64,000 nucleotides of DNA, taken from the NCBI RefSeq assembly GCF_035998675.1, contig NZ_DASYHI010000015.1, positions 310,001 through 374,000 of the forward strand, in the 5' to 3' direction. Numbering within the stretch: position 1 is the stretch's first letter; the number at the start of each line of letters is the position of its first letter. Below, piece by piece: positions 24,508 through 33,564 of the stretch. The position numbers were made by a program, and so were the translations under genes. The DNA is from Telluribacter sp035998675. Lineage in GTDB: Bacteria; Bacteroidota; Bacteroidia; Cytophagales; Spirosomataceae. The notes beneath the pieces were generated by a model, which searched no databases, was not told where the DNA came from, and worked only from the letters and a program-made list of their open reading frames with translations.

Positions 24508-27108
24508 CTAGGCAATAGCCATACTCTTGATATGCTGCTCGAGGCTCTCCAGATCGTGAAAAAGAACATCGCGCGCTTTGCTACCGGTAAACGGCCCTAC
24601 TACTCCGATTACCTCCAGCTGGTCCATGATACGGCCGGCCCGGTTGTAGCCCAGCTTCATTTTGCGCTGAATCAGCGAGGTACTTCCCTGCTGGTGCGTC
24701 ACAATGAGACGGGCAGCCTCGGCGAGTAGCTGGTCAAAGTCTTCCACGTTTACTTCGCTGCGTCCTTCGCCACCGTCTTCGCCTTCGTACTCCGGCAGGG
24801 CGTAAGCCTCTTCGTACCCCCGCTGACTTCCGATAAAATCACAAATATCCTCAACCTCGCGGGTATCAATAAAGGGGCACTGCAGGCGCACAATATCGGA
24901 ATTGATAGCCAGCAGCATATCGCCCTGCCCGACCAGTTGCTCGGCTCCGCCCGTATCCAGGATGGTACGGGAGTCGATACTGGACGTAACCCGGTACGAC
25001 AGGCGGGCCGGAAAGTTGGCTTTGATCAAACCCGTAATAACCTTGACCGAGGGGCGCTGCGTAGCCAGTACCAGGTGAATACCTACCGCCCGGGCCAGCT
25101 GCGCCAGGCGGGCAATGGGCGTCTCAACTTCCTTGCCCGCGGTCATCATCAGGTCAGCCAGCTCGTCAATTACCAGTACTATGTAGGGCAGGAAGCGGTG
25201 CCCCTTCTCCGGGTTCAGGCGGCGCTGAACAAACTTGGCGTTGTACTCTTTGATATTACGTACCGCCCCTTCCTTCAACAGATCGTAGCGGTTATCCATC
25301 TCAATACACAGCGAATTCAGGGTATAGATTACCTTTTTAGTATCGGTAATAATGGCTTCTTCGCTGTTGGGTAGCTTGGCCAGGAAGTGGCGTTCCAGCT
25401 TATTGAACAGGGTAAGTTCTACCTTTTTGGGGTCTACCAGTACAAATTTCAGCTGGGAAGGGTGCTTCTTATAAATCAACGAAGCCAGAATGACGTTCAG
25501 CCCCACGGACTTTCCCTGTCCGGTTGCTCCGGCCATAAGCAGGTGGGGCATTTTAGCCAGGTCGGCAATATGGATTTCGTTGGAGATGGTCTTACCCAGT
25601 ACTACCGGCAGGTCGTAGTTTACTTTCTGAAAGCGTTCGCTGCCCAGTACCGAGCGGATAAATACGGTTTCGCGGTTTTTGTTAGGTACTTCAATTCCAA
25701 TGGTACCCCGGCCCGGCATTGGGGCGATAATTCGGATACCCAACGCCGCCAAACTCAGCGCAATATCACCTTCCAGGTTTTTTATTTTGGAAATACGTAC
25801 CCCTGCTTCGGGGATGATTTCGTACAGCGTAACGGTAGGCCCGATGGTCGCTTTTATCTTGTCAATATTAATCCCGTAGCTCCTCAGCGTATCAACGATA
25901 CGGGTTTTGTTACCTTCCAGCTCCTCCTGCGACACCTTTTCCTGCTGGCTTTCATTGATTTCGTTCAGCAGCGCCTCGGTCGGAAACTGGTACTTGGGCA
26001 GGTCAATGGTGGGGTCGTAGTACCCGGCCTCGCGCAGAATTTTTTCACTGATATCTTCCTCGTCGTCGTCCGGGGGCAAAGCCAGCGGGGGCATATCGTC
26101 TACTTCCAGAATCAGCGGGGGTTCGGAAGGGGTAGTGGTACGGTCAAGCATAAATAGCTCACGAATTTCCTCCTCCGGATCTTCTACTCCCGGCTTCTCG
26201 ATTACTATGGACGCCTCTTCCGGCGAGGCGTCGCCCGACGAAGCATCGCCCGGCAAAGCGTTGCCCGACAAAGCGTTGTCCGGCTCCTCATCGTAGTGGT
26301 ATTCTTCCAGGGGGCGATAGGTGTTAGCCGCTTCCGGCTCAGCTGCGTAGTCCGCAGACGCGTAGTCGGCAGACGCGTAGTCGGCAGACGCGTAGTCGGC
26401 TAACCCGCTATCCGCAGCAGGAGCAGGTACCACGGGAGTATGTTCCTGTCCCTGCGGCTGGACTGAGGGCTTCTTTTTCAGGTCCAGCGAGGTAACATCG
26501 TAGAAATACACCACCCACAGAAATAGTACAAAGGCGATGGCCAGAATACTTCCCCAGCGCAGTATACCAAACAGCAGCGTGTTGGCTTCGTAACCAACCC
26601 CCCCCGAAAGAAAACTAAGGCTTTGTTCGGTACCACTCATAAGTACCACGTAGCCCATCAGGACGCTAACCCAGAGGGTATAAAAGACTACCTCCTTGGT
26701 CGTGCGGGCCAGGGGCAGCAACTCGGTGCCGAACACCAGCTTCCAGCCCGCAAGAAAAGGTACCAGCGGCAGCGCCAGCGCCGCCACCCCAAACCAGCGG
26801 TAGACAAATATGTGTGAAGCCGTAGCACCGAACAACCCCAGGGCATTGCGGGTTTGGCGGCCCGCTTCCCGCAGGGGCTCCTGCCCCAGGCCGTCTACCA
26901 CGCTTTGGTCGGCGGTACCGGTAAAAATATAGGAAAGAAAAGCGATTTCGAGCAGGGAGCCGATCAGCATAAAGAACACGCCCCAGGCGAGTGAGCTTTT
27001 GGGATTGGATACGAGTCCCTCCCAGCTCAGTGACAACTGAAACCCGGATGGCTTCTCCTGCTTTTCCTTAGGGCGATATGAATTTCCTCGGGGTGTTTTT
27101 TCGGGCAT
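24508..27108 (-). CDS. ftsK: DNA translocase FtsK
   Basis: An 866-residue chromosome-segregation motor. Four membrane segments lie at about 38-62, 103-126, 138-156 and 181-205. A variable acidic linker follows (about 210-350). The motor has Walker A GATGQGKS near 525, VLVIDELADLMM near 645 and the gamma DNA-reading domain at about 790-850 (GSTSLIQRKMKLGYNRAGRIM). The linker contains two runs of 15-bp tandem repeats encoding ADYAS-type and A-x-GDAS-type pentads. FtsK pumps DNA at the division septum and activates XerCD. The length is typical. Confidence 0.97.
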   Translation of the reverse strand: MPEKTPRGNSYRPKEKQEKPSGFQLSLSWEGLVSNPKSSLAWGVFFMLIGSLLEIAFLSYIFTGTADQSVVDGLGQEPLREAGRQTRNALGLFGATASHIFVYRWFGVAALALPLVPFLAGWKLVFGTELLPLARTTKEVVFYTLWVSVLMGYVVLMSGTEQSLSFLSGGVGYEANTLLFGILRWGSILAIAFVLFLWVVYFYDVTSLDLKKKPSVQPQGQEHTPVVPAPAADSGLADYASADYASADYASADYAAEPEAANTYRPLEEYHYDEEPDNALSGNALPGDASSGDASPEEASIVIEKPGVEDPEEEIRELFMLDRTTTPSEPPLILEVDDMPPLALPPDDDEEDISEKILREAGYYDPTIDLPKYQFPTEALLNEINESQQEKVSQEELEGNKTRIVDTLRSYGINIDKIKATIGPTVTLYEIIPEAGVRISKIKNLEGDIALSLAALGIRIIAPMPGRGTIGIEVPNKNRETVFIRSVLGSERFQKVNYDLPVVLGKTISNEIHIADLAKMPHLLMAGATGQGKSVGLNVILASLIYKKHPSQLKFVLVDPKKVELTLFNKLERHFLAKLPNSEEAIITDTKKVIYTLNSLCIEMDNRYDLLKEGAVRNIKEYNAKFVQRRLNPEKGHRFLPYIVLVIDELADLMMTAGKEVETPIARLAQLARAVGIHLVLATQRPSVKVITGLIKANFPARLSYRVTSSIDSRTILDTGGAEQLVGQGDMLLAINSDIVRLQCPFIDTREVEDICDFIGSQRGYEEAYALPEYEGEDGGEGRSEVNVEDFDQLLAEAARLIVTHQQGSTSLIQRKMKLGYNRAGRIMDQLEVIGVVGPFTGSKARDVLFHDLESLEQHIKSMAIA
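26225..26284. repeat. 15-bp tandem repeat in the ftsK linker (array A)
   Basis: Four imperfect 15-bp units at 26225, 26240, 26255 and 26270, with a degenerate fifth at 26210. They share the core GCCCG.C and encode pentads such as NALPG and DASSG on the minus strand. The reading frame is preserved by any unit gain or loss. Confidence 0.75.
26345..26404. repeat. 15-bp tandem repeat in the ftsK linker (array B)
   Basis: Four 15-bp units at 26345, 26360, 26375 and 26390. Units two and three are identical (GCGTAGTCGGCAGAC), and the others differ at one or two positions. They encode the SADYA pentad four times on the minus strand. Confidence 0.9.
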
Positions 27109-27155
27109 TGTAACGGTAATGGTTTACAATTTTCTTCTTCAGTCGAAACGTCTTT

Positions 27156-28202
27156 TCAAGAGCGGGGCTCATTCGCCGCAACCAGGGCTTTGCAGATGCG
27201 TCGGGCCAGGCCCGGTCCTTCGTAGATAAAACCGGTATATACCTGAACAAGAGAGGCCCCGGCCTGTATTTTTTCGAGGGCGTCGGAAGGAGAAGCTATT
27301 CCTCCCACACCTAGGACGGGGAAAGCATTCTCCGATTTAGTACAAATATAACGAATTACCTCCGTTGAACGGTATCGAAGTGGCTGTCCGCTTAGTCCAC
27401 CGGCCCCAATTTTTTCCACGTCGGCCACCGATGTCTCCAATCCCTTCCGTACAATAGTGGTATTGGTCGCAATCACGCCCGCAATCTTTGTCTCTTTCAC
27501 AATATCAATGATATCATCCAGCTGGCTCAGGTTTAAGTCAGGGGCTATTTTCAAAAAGATTGGCTTTGCTTTGGATTGGGCCAGATTAAGTACCTGAAGT
27601 TCGCGCAGCAGGTGCGTCAGGGGTTCTTTCTCCTGCAGGTCCCGCAGGCCCGGCGTATTGGGTGAACTAACATTGACCACAAAGTAGTCCACTACTTCGT
27701 ATAGTTCCTTATAACAAGTTATGTAGTCGTCCAGCGCCTGCTCGTTGGGCGTTACTTTATTTTTTCCAATGTTGCCCCCCACCAGTATGTCCGACTTCCG
27801 GCTTTTGAGCCGGGCGGCTGCTACCGCTGCTCCTTTATTATTAAACCCCATTCGGTTAATCAGCGCCCCGTCGGCCTTCAGACGGAACAGCCGCGGCTGG
27901 TCGTTGCCGGGTTGCGGGCGGGGGGTAACGGTACCTATCTCAACGTAGCCAAAACCCAGAGCAGCCATTTCGTCGACGAGTTCGGCGTTTTTATCAAAGC
28001 CCGCCGCCAGCCCAACCGGGTTCCGGAAACGCAGTCCGGCTACTTCCTGCACCAGCGAAGGATGCTCGTAGGTATAGAGCCTGCGTAGTAAGCCGGGTAC
28101 CAGCGGCAGCCGGTAAAAGAACCGCAGGGCATCACACACAAAATAATGAACCTGCTCGGCATCAAACAGAAAAAAGAGGGGTAACAGCAGACGTTTGTAC
28201 AT
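27156..28202 (-). CDS. pyrD: Dihydroorotate dehydrogenase (quinone), class 2
   Basis: A 348-residue membrane-associated flavoprotein oxidising dihydroorotate to orotate with quinone. The N-terminal hydrophobic helices (YKRLLLPLFFLFDAEQVHYF) are the quinone tunnel of class 2. LAAGFDKNAE near 66, NRMGFNN near 113, NVSSPNTPGLR near 178 with the catalytic serine, and GGIASP near 300 are all visible. The start at ATG 28202 was chosen over an upstream in-frame ATG at 28244 because class 2 enzymes begin right at this helix. It lies 47 bp upstream of ftsK on the same strand. Confidence 0.93.
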   Translation of the reverse strand: MYKRLLLPLFFLFDAEQVHYFVCDALRFFYRLPLVPGLLRRLYTYEHPSLVQEVAGLRFRNPVGLAAGFDKNAELVDEMAALGFGYVEIGTVTPRPQPGNDQPRLFRLKADGALINRMGFNNKGAAVAAARLKSRKSDILVGGNIGKNKVTPNEQALDDYITCYKELYEVVDYFVVNVSSPNTPGLRDLQEKEPLTHLLRELQVLNLAQSKAKPIFLKIAPDLNLSQLDDIIDIVKETKIAGVIATNTTIVRKGLETSVADVEKIGAGGLSGQPLRYRSTEVIRYICTKSENAFPVLGVGGIASPSDALEKIQAGASLVQVYTGFIYEGPGLARRICKALVAANEPRS

Positions 28203-28485
28203 AGCGCAAAAATAGAAGGTTCCGGCTAGGAGGAAACCATTCAACGGGTATTTATTTTTAGTCTGCGGCCGGGGGTTGAGGACTAAAATATTCCATCTCT
28301 TTTACCAGCAGTGCCTTAGTTGTATCGCCTCGGGCACCGCCAGTTTAAAGCCCGGTTTATGGCTCCGGCAGGTACTTTTGCAAAATGTTTCCCACTTGTT
28401 TTGGCTCAAAATTTAGCAAATGGTTAACTTGCTACAAAAACAACTCCTGCTTCGAAATAAAAGAATAAGAAACTGATTGTCCTCC

Positions 28486-29346
28486 ATGAAAAGAACGTTG
28501 ACTCCCCCTGTTGCGGTACAGGCCCAGCCAAGCCGGCTGACAAAACTGGGTGTGGTGGCTCTGCGCTGGTCCGGTACGCTGCTGGTTACTACCGTTTGGG
28601 CCAGTGCCTGTTTGTTTGGTTTGTATATTCTGGCGTTTTACGCCGCCGCCCTGTACCAGGATAATATGGAGCGCTGGAACGAAGTACTACCCGGCCTGTA
28701 TGACAAAGGTTCGGTTGCCACTACCTCCGGCATCGGCTTACACTTTGCCATGGGGGGTATCATACTTATCCTGGGGAGCATTCAACTGATAGGTAGTATA
28801 CGGGAGCGGTGGCCGGTGGTACACCGCTGGATTGGCCGCGTGTATGTACTGGCTTCGCTGCTGGCCGCGGTGGGAGGGCTCCTGTTTATTGCGCTTAAAG
28901 GTACCATTGGCGGGCTGGTCATGGACCTGGGTTTTGGGTTGTACGGGGTACTTATGCTGGTAGCCGCTATGGCAACCTACCGCTACGCGAGGGCCGGACA
29001 ACTAGAAAAACACCGGGCCTGGGCGCTGCGCCTGTACGCACTGGCTATCGGGTCCTGGCTTTACCGCATGGACTATGGTTTCTGGTTTTTCTTTACGGGG
29101 GGCGTGGGGCACGCTGACAATTTCAGTGGTCTGTTTGATAACATCATGGCCTTCTTTTTTTATATTCCCAATTTGCTGGTAGCCGAAGCCTTCATCCGGG
29201 CCCGTAGCTATGCTGCCTCTCCGGCCCTTAAAATTGTAGCTTCCCTGGTGCTGCTGTTGGCCACTTCATTTCTGGTGTTAGGTACCTATTTCTTTACCCT
29301 GCACTACTGGGGACCGGCTATTCTGAAGTGGGTAGCAAGTACCTGA
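28486..29346 (+). CDS. DUF2306-family membrane protein
   Basis: A 286-residue membrane protein with seven to eight hydrophobic segments: about 30-60, 82-105, 118-140, 145-165, 180-200, 215-240 and 253-278. HFAMGGIILILGSIQL followed by HRWIGRVYVLASLLAAVGG is the conserved DUF2306 pattern, with two histidines that could bind a cofactor such as heme. No function is known. The ATG at 28486 was chosen over a TTG three codons earlier. A decayed Old Yellow Enzyme fragment follows directly. Confidence 0.7.
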   Translation: MKRTLTPPVAVQAQPSRLTKLGVVALRWSGTLLVTTVWASACLFGLYILAFYAAALYQDNMERWNEVLPGLYDKGSVATTSGIGLHFAMGGIILILGSIQLIGSIRERWPVVHRWIGRVYVLASLLAAVGGLLFIALKGTIGGLVMDLGFGLYGVLMLVAAMATYRYARAGQLEKHRAWALRLYALAIGSWLYRMDYGFWFFFTGGVGHADNFSGLFDNIMAFFFYIPNLLVAEAFIRARSYAASPALKIVASLVLLLATSFLVLGTYFFTLHYWGPAILKWVAST

Positions 29347-29382
29347 TAGGATAGCTTTAACTAAACTTTACATTATTTAAAG

Positions 29383-29775
29383 AATATAGAACTACGCATT
29401 TCGGCCTCCGACTGGACCGAAGGCGGCTGGACGGCGGATGACTCCGTGGCGCTGGCCCGGGAACTGAAAACCTGCGGCGTGGACCTGGTCGATTGCTCTT
29501 CGGGCGGCAATGTAGCCAAAGCCCGTATACCGGTCGGTCCGGGGTACCAGTTGCATTTTGCCGAGCAGATTAAGAAAGAAGCCAATATCAAAACGGCGGC
29601 CGTGGGCATGATAACCGGAGCCGCTCAGGCCGAAGAAATCATAGCCGACGGAAAGGCCGACCTGGTGTTTCTGGCCCGGGAATTCCTGCGCGACCCTTAT
29701 TTTCCGCTACACGCCGCCCGGGAGCTGGGTGCGGATGTACCCTGGCCGGTGCAGTACGAGCGGGCGAAGCAGTAG
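29383..29775 (+). pseudogene. 5'-truncated NADH:flavin oxidoreductase (YqjM-like Old Yellow Enzyme) remnant
   Basis: A frame of about 130 codons without a plausible start codon at its beginning. It matches only the C-terminal third of YqjM-type Old Yellow Enzymes: LRISASDWTEGGWT, CGVDLVDCSSGG, VGPGYQLHFAEQIKKEA, AVGMITGAAQAEEI, DLVFLAREFLRDPYF and the terminal PVQYERAK. The intact family has about 350 residues, so the first two thirds, including the FMN-binding start, are gone. The frame is undamaged, so the truncation may be recent. It lies 36 bp after the DUF2306 stop. Confidence 0.85.
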
Positions 29776-29893
29776 CAGTACTTTTATAAAGTGCAGGCAG
29801 CGTTGGAAAAGTACCTCCCGACGCTGCTTTGATTAATTTACAACTACCTTGGTAAAGAGCAAGATCTGCACACTCCTTCCAAAAAAAGGCTTG

Positions 29894-29901
29894 TACATTT
29901 G
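29894..29901 (+). promoter_or_regulatory. Possible -7 box of the AraC-type regulator gene
   Basis: TACATTTG fits TANNTTTG and lies 27 bp upstream of the ATG at 29928. No -33 TTTG is found at the standard spacing. Confidence 0.35.
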
Positions 29902-29927
29902 TATCAGAAAATGAACATCAGTCAGCC

Positions 29928-30743
29928 ATGATCAAGGAAGTACTTACGCATATCACGCACCACCTGGACGAGGAAATCTCGCTGCAAGACCTGGCTCAGC
30001 TGTGCGGGTACTCGCCCTACCACCTGCACCGCCAGCTTAAACAGGAGCTGCAGGTACCAATCGGGAGCTTCATCAAGCGCCAGCGCATGGAAAAAGCGGC
30101 TTACCTGCTGTCGCTAACGCAGATTCCCGTGGCGCAGATCCGGGAAATGGTGGGCTATTCCGACGACAGCGCCTTCAGCCGGGCGTTCAGGGATATTAAG
30201 CAATGCTCCCCCACCCAGTACCGTACCGCCAACCTGTTCCGGGACAGCCTTCGGGCACAGGAGGGTTACGTGTCGCTGGCCGCCCGTACTACCACCCTAC
30301 CCGACCAGCGGGCCATCGTATTCCCCAGCTTAGGTGATTACTTCTCAAAAGATATATACAAGGTATGGCAGGATGTGAAAGCGTATATAAGAGCCGCCGG
30401 AGTAAGTGAAGACAGCTTTGAGTACTACGCCGTGTTTTATGGGTGCCAGAATGTAAGTGCCGGCCCGAACCGCTACGATGCAGCCATAGTACCCAGGCCC
30501 GGTGTACAGTTATCCCCCGATAAATTTTTTGAGAGCCGGTTACCAGAGGGCCGCTTTGCCTGCTACACCTTCTGCTGTCCGGTGGCCGAACTTAAGAAAA
30601 CGTCCCTGCTCATCAATAAGCATTTTTTTGGTCAGCCGCAGTGGCACCATCGGGAAGGGGTATCCTATTTTAAATTTCACCACCTCCCCGACCCCCAGCA
30701 CCCTGACAACCAGCTAACTACCTGGCTACTACCCATTAGTTAA
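29928..30743 (+). CDS. AraC-family regulator with GyrI-like effector domain
   Basis: A 271-residue protein. The N-terminal two-HTH AraC DNA-binding domain (1-100) includes SLQDLAQLCGYSPYHLHRQLK and VGYSDDSAFSRAFRDIKQCSPTQYR. From about 110 the sequence is a GyrI/SOUL-like effector-binding module (AARTTTLPDQRAIVFPSLGDY to the closing TTWLLPIS), which in relatives senses small hydrophobic cations or drugs. The neighbour downstream is an arylamine N-acetyltransferase, a detoxification enzyme, and regulation of it is plausible but unproven. Confidence 0.85.
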   Translation: MIKEVLTHITHHLDEEISLQDLAQLCGYSPYHLHRQLKQELQVPIGSFIKRQRMEKAAYLLSLTQIPVAQIREMVGYSDDSAFSRAFRDIKQCSPTQYRTANLFRDSLRAQEGYVSLAARTTTLPDQRAIVFPSLGDYFSKDIYKVWQDVKAYIRAAGVSEDSFEYYAVFYGCQNVSAGPNRYDAAIVPRPGVQLSPDKFFESRLPEGRFACYTFCCPVAELKKTSLLINKHFFGQPQWHHREGVSYFKFHHLPDPQHPDNQLTTWLLPIS

Positions 30744-30867
30744 GTACTCCTGTTTCCCGCTATCGCTACTTACCCAGAAATGTAAGCAGGAAGTACTTTG
30801 CCCCTATTTTTATAAAAAAATACAACTAGTTATAATCAATCTTTAACAACCAAATAACTCAAAAGCC

Positions 30868-31653
30868 ATGATGAATCTTTCAGCTTACCTCAACCGGGTC
30901 AACTACCCAAGTACTCCCTCTGTATCCACCGAAACCCTTACGGGTCTGCACCGCGCCCACACCCTTACGGTACCCTTTGAGAACCTGGACGTGATTCGGA
31001 AGGTACCTATCCGGCTGGACCCACAGCGGTTTTATATTAAAATAGTCGAAAACAACCGGGGTGGCTTCTGCTACGAGATGAATGGTCTCTTTAAGCAGGT
31101 ACTTGACGAGATCGGATTTGAGTCCTGGTTTATTTCCTGCAATGTGTACGTACCTGCGCTGGATATTTACGGTACCGACTACGGCCACGTAGCCCTGATT
31201 ACCCGGGTGGATGAAGAACTGTACCTGGTGGATGTGGGGTTTGGGGATGCGTTCATTGAGCCGCTTAAACTGGACTTTGCTCTTCCCCGGTTGCAGTATG
31301 GTACCTGGTACCGCTTCACTCAGCTACCCGACGAAGAAGTACTGCTGGAAAAGTCAGCGGATGGCGAAAACTACACTAGAATGTTTAAATTTAAACTCAC
31401 GCCCCGCGCGTTCTCCGAGTTTGCAGAGCTGTGTCAGTTCCATCAGGTGGCACCGCAGGCCCCTTTCAATAAGCAGCCGCTCTGCTCCCGCCCTACCCCC
31501 GAGGGGCGTATTACGCTGACGGGTACCTCTCTGACTATTACCAAAAATGGGATAAAGCAGGAGGAAGTTGTCCAGTCGGAGGCCGAATTTGACGAGAAAC
31601 TCATGGAGTACTTTGGCATCTCACGGGAAGCCGGAGCCACAGTACCTGCCTAA
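30868..31653 (+). CDS. nat: Arylamine N-acetyltransferase
   Basis: A 261-residue NAT. The Cys-His-Asp triad falls at the family positions: C68 in RGGFCYE, H107 in YGHVAL and D122 in VDVGFGD. NATs move an acetyl group from acetyl-CoA to aromatic amines and hydrazines in the cytoplasm. The length is right for bacterial NATs and no residues are missing. It lies 124 bp downstream of the AraC-type regulator gene. Confidence 0.93.
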   Translation: MMNLSAYLNRVNYPSTPSVSTETLTGLHRAHTLTVPFENLDVIRKVPIRLDPQRFYIKIVENNRGGFCYEMNGLFKQVLDEIGFESWFISCNVYVPALDIYGTDYGHVALITRVDEELYLVDVGFGDAFIEPLKLDFALPRLQYGTWYRFTQLPDEEVLLEKSADGENYTRMFKFKLTPRAFSEFAELCQFHQVAPQAPFNKQPLCSRPTPEGRITLTGTSLTITKNGIKQEEVVQSEAEFDEKLMEYFGISREAGATVPA

Positions 31654-31683
31654 GCTTACCAAAAAGAAAAATCCCTGAAACCC

Positions 31684-31734
31684 AGCTATACAGCCCGGCG
31701 CTGCCTCACCAAGGCAGCGCCGGGCTGTATAGCT
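31684..31734. terminator. Long perfect hairpin after nat
   Basis: A 22-bp perfect stem (31684-31705 with 31713-31734) and 7-nt loop, 30 bp after the nat stop. No T-run follows, which is unusual for a terminator of this strength. The second hairpin at 31738 begins 3 bp later. Confidence 0.6.
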
Positions 31735-31737
31735 ATT

Positions 31738-31760
31738 GGCGGCTGCTACCCGCAGCCGCC
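31738..31760. repeat. Second GC-rich hairpin after nat
   Basis: A perfect 9-bp stem GGCGGCTGC / GCAGCCGCC (31738-31746 with 31752-31760) and a 5-nt loop. Together with the 22-bp hairpin it makes a tandem hairpin structure in the gap 31654-31900. Confidence 0.5.
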
Positions 31761-31900
31761 GCCCCGGCCTGCTCACCTTCAGTCTTTGCGCCGAAGTACC
31801 TGCATTTGTAACAGAATGGTCTGTACAAAGTGTTTATATACGTGTAGCTTTACAGAAATGTCATTCTAATTGAAAGTACATACCGCTATTCCTTTCGGCC

Positions 31901-32668
31901 ATGACCTTATACGAGCAAGTAACCCAGCAGGAGCTGCACCAATGGCAGCAAAAGATGCAGAAGCACCCCTCGGCCGCTAACCGGCTAGCCAAAGCTTTCC
32001 AGAGCCGTATCAACCGCTTTATTCCCGATAAAGTACACCAGGCGGTTACGGCGGCTATCAAGCAAATGACCCGGGCGGTCCTGTACGGAGCTGGCTTTAC
32101 GACCCGCACGCCCGCCACCGACGCTTCTCTTCAGACGCGGGAAGTAGCCGTACGGGAACGCATTGATTTTTATAAAAAAACTGGCGCTACCGAAGGCGCC
32201 CTGACCGGAGCGGGAGGATTCTGGCTGGCGCTGGCCGATTTTCCACTCCTGCTTGGTATCAAAATGAAGATGCTTTTCGAAATAGCATCCCTCTACGGCT
32301 ACTCTGTTGACGACTACCGCGAGCGGCTCTTTATCCTCCATATTTTCCAACTGGCTTTTTCGAGTCAGGAGCGCCGCCGTGAAGTATTTAAGCAAATAGA
32401 AAACTGGGATGCGCAAAGCAGGTACCTGCCCGAGGACATCAATCAGTTTGACTGGCTCACCTTTCAGCTCGAGTACCGCGACTACATTGACCTGGCCAAG
32501 ATGGCCCAACTGATACCGGGAGTAGGGGCGGCGGTGGGGCTGGTGGTCAATTACCGGCTCATCAACAGCCTGGGTACTGTGGCCATGAATGCCTACCGGA
32601 TGCGCTGGCTGGAAGCAAAGGCAAAAGAAGAAAAGCTGCCTCCTCCACCCGAGAGAAAGCAGCTTTAA
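31901..32668 (+). CDS. EcsC-family protein
   Basis: A 255-residue protein of the EcsC family. The central GGFWLALADFPLLLGIKMKMLFEIA, then YGYSVDD and PGVGAAVGLVVNYRLINSL, are the conserved elements of the family, which is found beside peptidase export genes in Firmicutes. Here it stands alone. Its function is not established. Weakly hydrophobic segments at about 108-130 and 205-225 suggest membrane association. The ATG at 31901 gives an amphipathic N-terminus typical of the family. Confidence 0.8.
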   Translation: MTLYEQVTQQELHQWQQKMQKHPSAANRLAKAFQSRINRFIPDKVHQAVTAAIKQMTRAVLYGAGFTTRTPATDASLQTREVAVRERIDFYKKTGATEGALTGAGGFWLALADFPLLLGIKMKMLFEIASLYGYSVDDYRERLFILHIFQLAFSSQERRREVFKQIENWDAQSRYLPEDINQFDWLTFQLEYRDYIDLAKMAQLIPGVGAAVGLVVNYRLINSLGTVAMNAYRMRWLEAKAKEEKLPPPPERKQL

Positions 32669-32701
32669 CCATAAAGTACCTGCTTAACCGCTTTACACGG
32701 C

Positions 32702-33142
32702 TTATTTTTCTTTTAGAATAGAAATAGAATTAATACAAAACCGGAGGCCCGACGGCGGTGGCCCGTCCGGAAAGACGTGCCCCAGGTGCCCGTCGCACAC
32801 GTTACACATTACCTCCACCCGCCGCATACCGTAGCTGGTATCCTGCTCGTACTTGATCGCATCCTGCGACACGGGTTCCGTAAAGCTGGGCCAGCCCGTA
32901 CCCGACTCAAACTTAACGGTAGAGTCGAAAAGCGGGGTACCGCAGCAGCGGCAGCCGTAGAGGCCGGGGTCGTGGCTCTGGCAGTACTCACCCACAAAGG
33001 CCCGTTCGGTACCTTTTTGGCGGGTCACGTAGTATTCTTCCGGCGAAAGCAACGCTTTCCATTCGGCTTCGGTCTTTTCTACCCGGCGCGGTGGCTCGGG
33101 GTTTCCTTTGCTGGCGTAGTCCAGCACATCATTCCAGTTCAT
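32702..33142 (-). CDS. msrB: Peptide-methionine (R)-S-oxide reductase
   Basis: A 146-residue MsrB. The catalytic C136 is in RFCINS. The two CxxC zinc pairs are in CRCC near 64-67 and CNVC near 113-116. SGTGWPSF and HLGHVFPDG are also present. It reduces the R-form of methionine sulfoxide in proteins, using thioredoxin. No signal peptide, so it acts in the cytoplasm. No MsrA is adjacent. Confidence 0.95.
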   Translation of the reverse strand: MNWNDVLDYASKGNPEPPRRVEKTEAEWKALLSPEEYYVTRQKGTERAFVGEYCQSHDPGLYGCRCCGTPLFDSTVKFESGTGWPSFTEPVSQDAIKYEQDTSYGMRRVEVMCNVCDGHLGHVFPDGPPPSGLRFCINSISILKEK

Positions 33143-33564
33143 ATTATTTACACTTCTTTTTAGTATCCAAATAAAGTTAAAGTCACAACACCTAATCGAA
33201 GGCTTCGGTTTTGAAACTGAAAAACAGGCTGGCTAAGCATCCAATTTCTGAGTGGCAACGACTGACTTTGGGTGGATGCGGGGCAGTACTTTGCCAAAAA
33301 GAGGGAAGCGCTCAGGTACCCGCAAGGAGCAGGTACTTTGAATTGCCCTACCGGGAAGGAAACCAAGAGACTCGGTCGCTACCCCTGAATAGTATCAAAG
33401 TAAAATATTATCTTGGAAAAGCCCTATTGGTCTTTCTTTTTTTACATTTTTTTAAAACTGGCAGGTATATCAGGAAAAGATACTCCCTTATCTATTTTAT
33501 ATTTATAAAAACTATATGGTACCAAACAAAGTATACATTTAGGGCTGGATCGGGAGGAGGAAAA
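33143..33564. other. Intergenic region with possible TonB-receptor promoter
   Basis: The gap between msrB and the TonB receptor gene. Its frame is open to 33211, but this upstream part codes for an implausible N-terminus. At 33533-33540 TACATTTA is one base from a -7 box, and at 33552-33560 the strong Shine-Dalgarno-like run GGGAGGAGG appears, which is uncommon in this phylum. Nothing else was recognised. Confidence 0.4.

Noticed and set aside
26345..26404. Short repeats considered as a CRISPR array
   Set aside because: Units are 15 bp and head to tail without spacers, and they lie in an intact ftsK frame.
33180..33400. A possible cobalamin riboswitch upstream of the TonB receptor
   Set aside because: Only short pieces (GGGAA, CCCGCAA) look alike. 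The core box and the GCCACTG element are missing.
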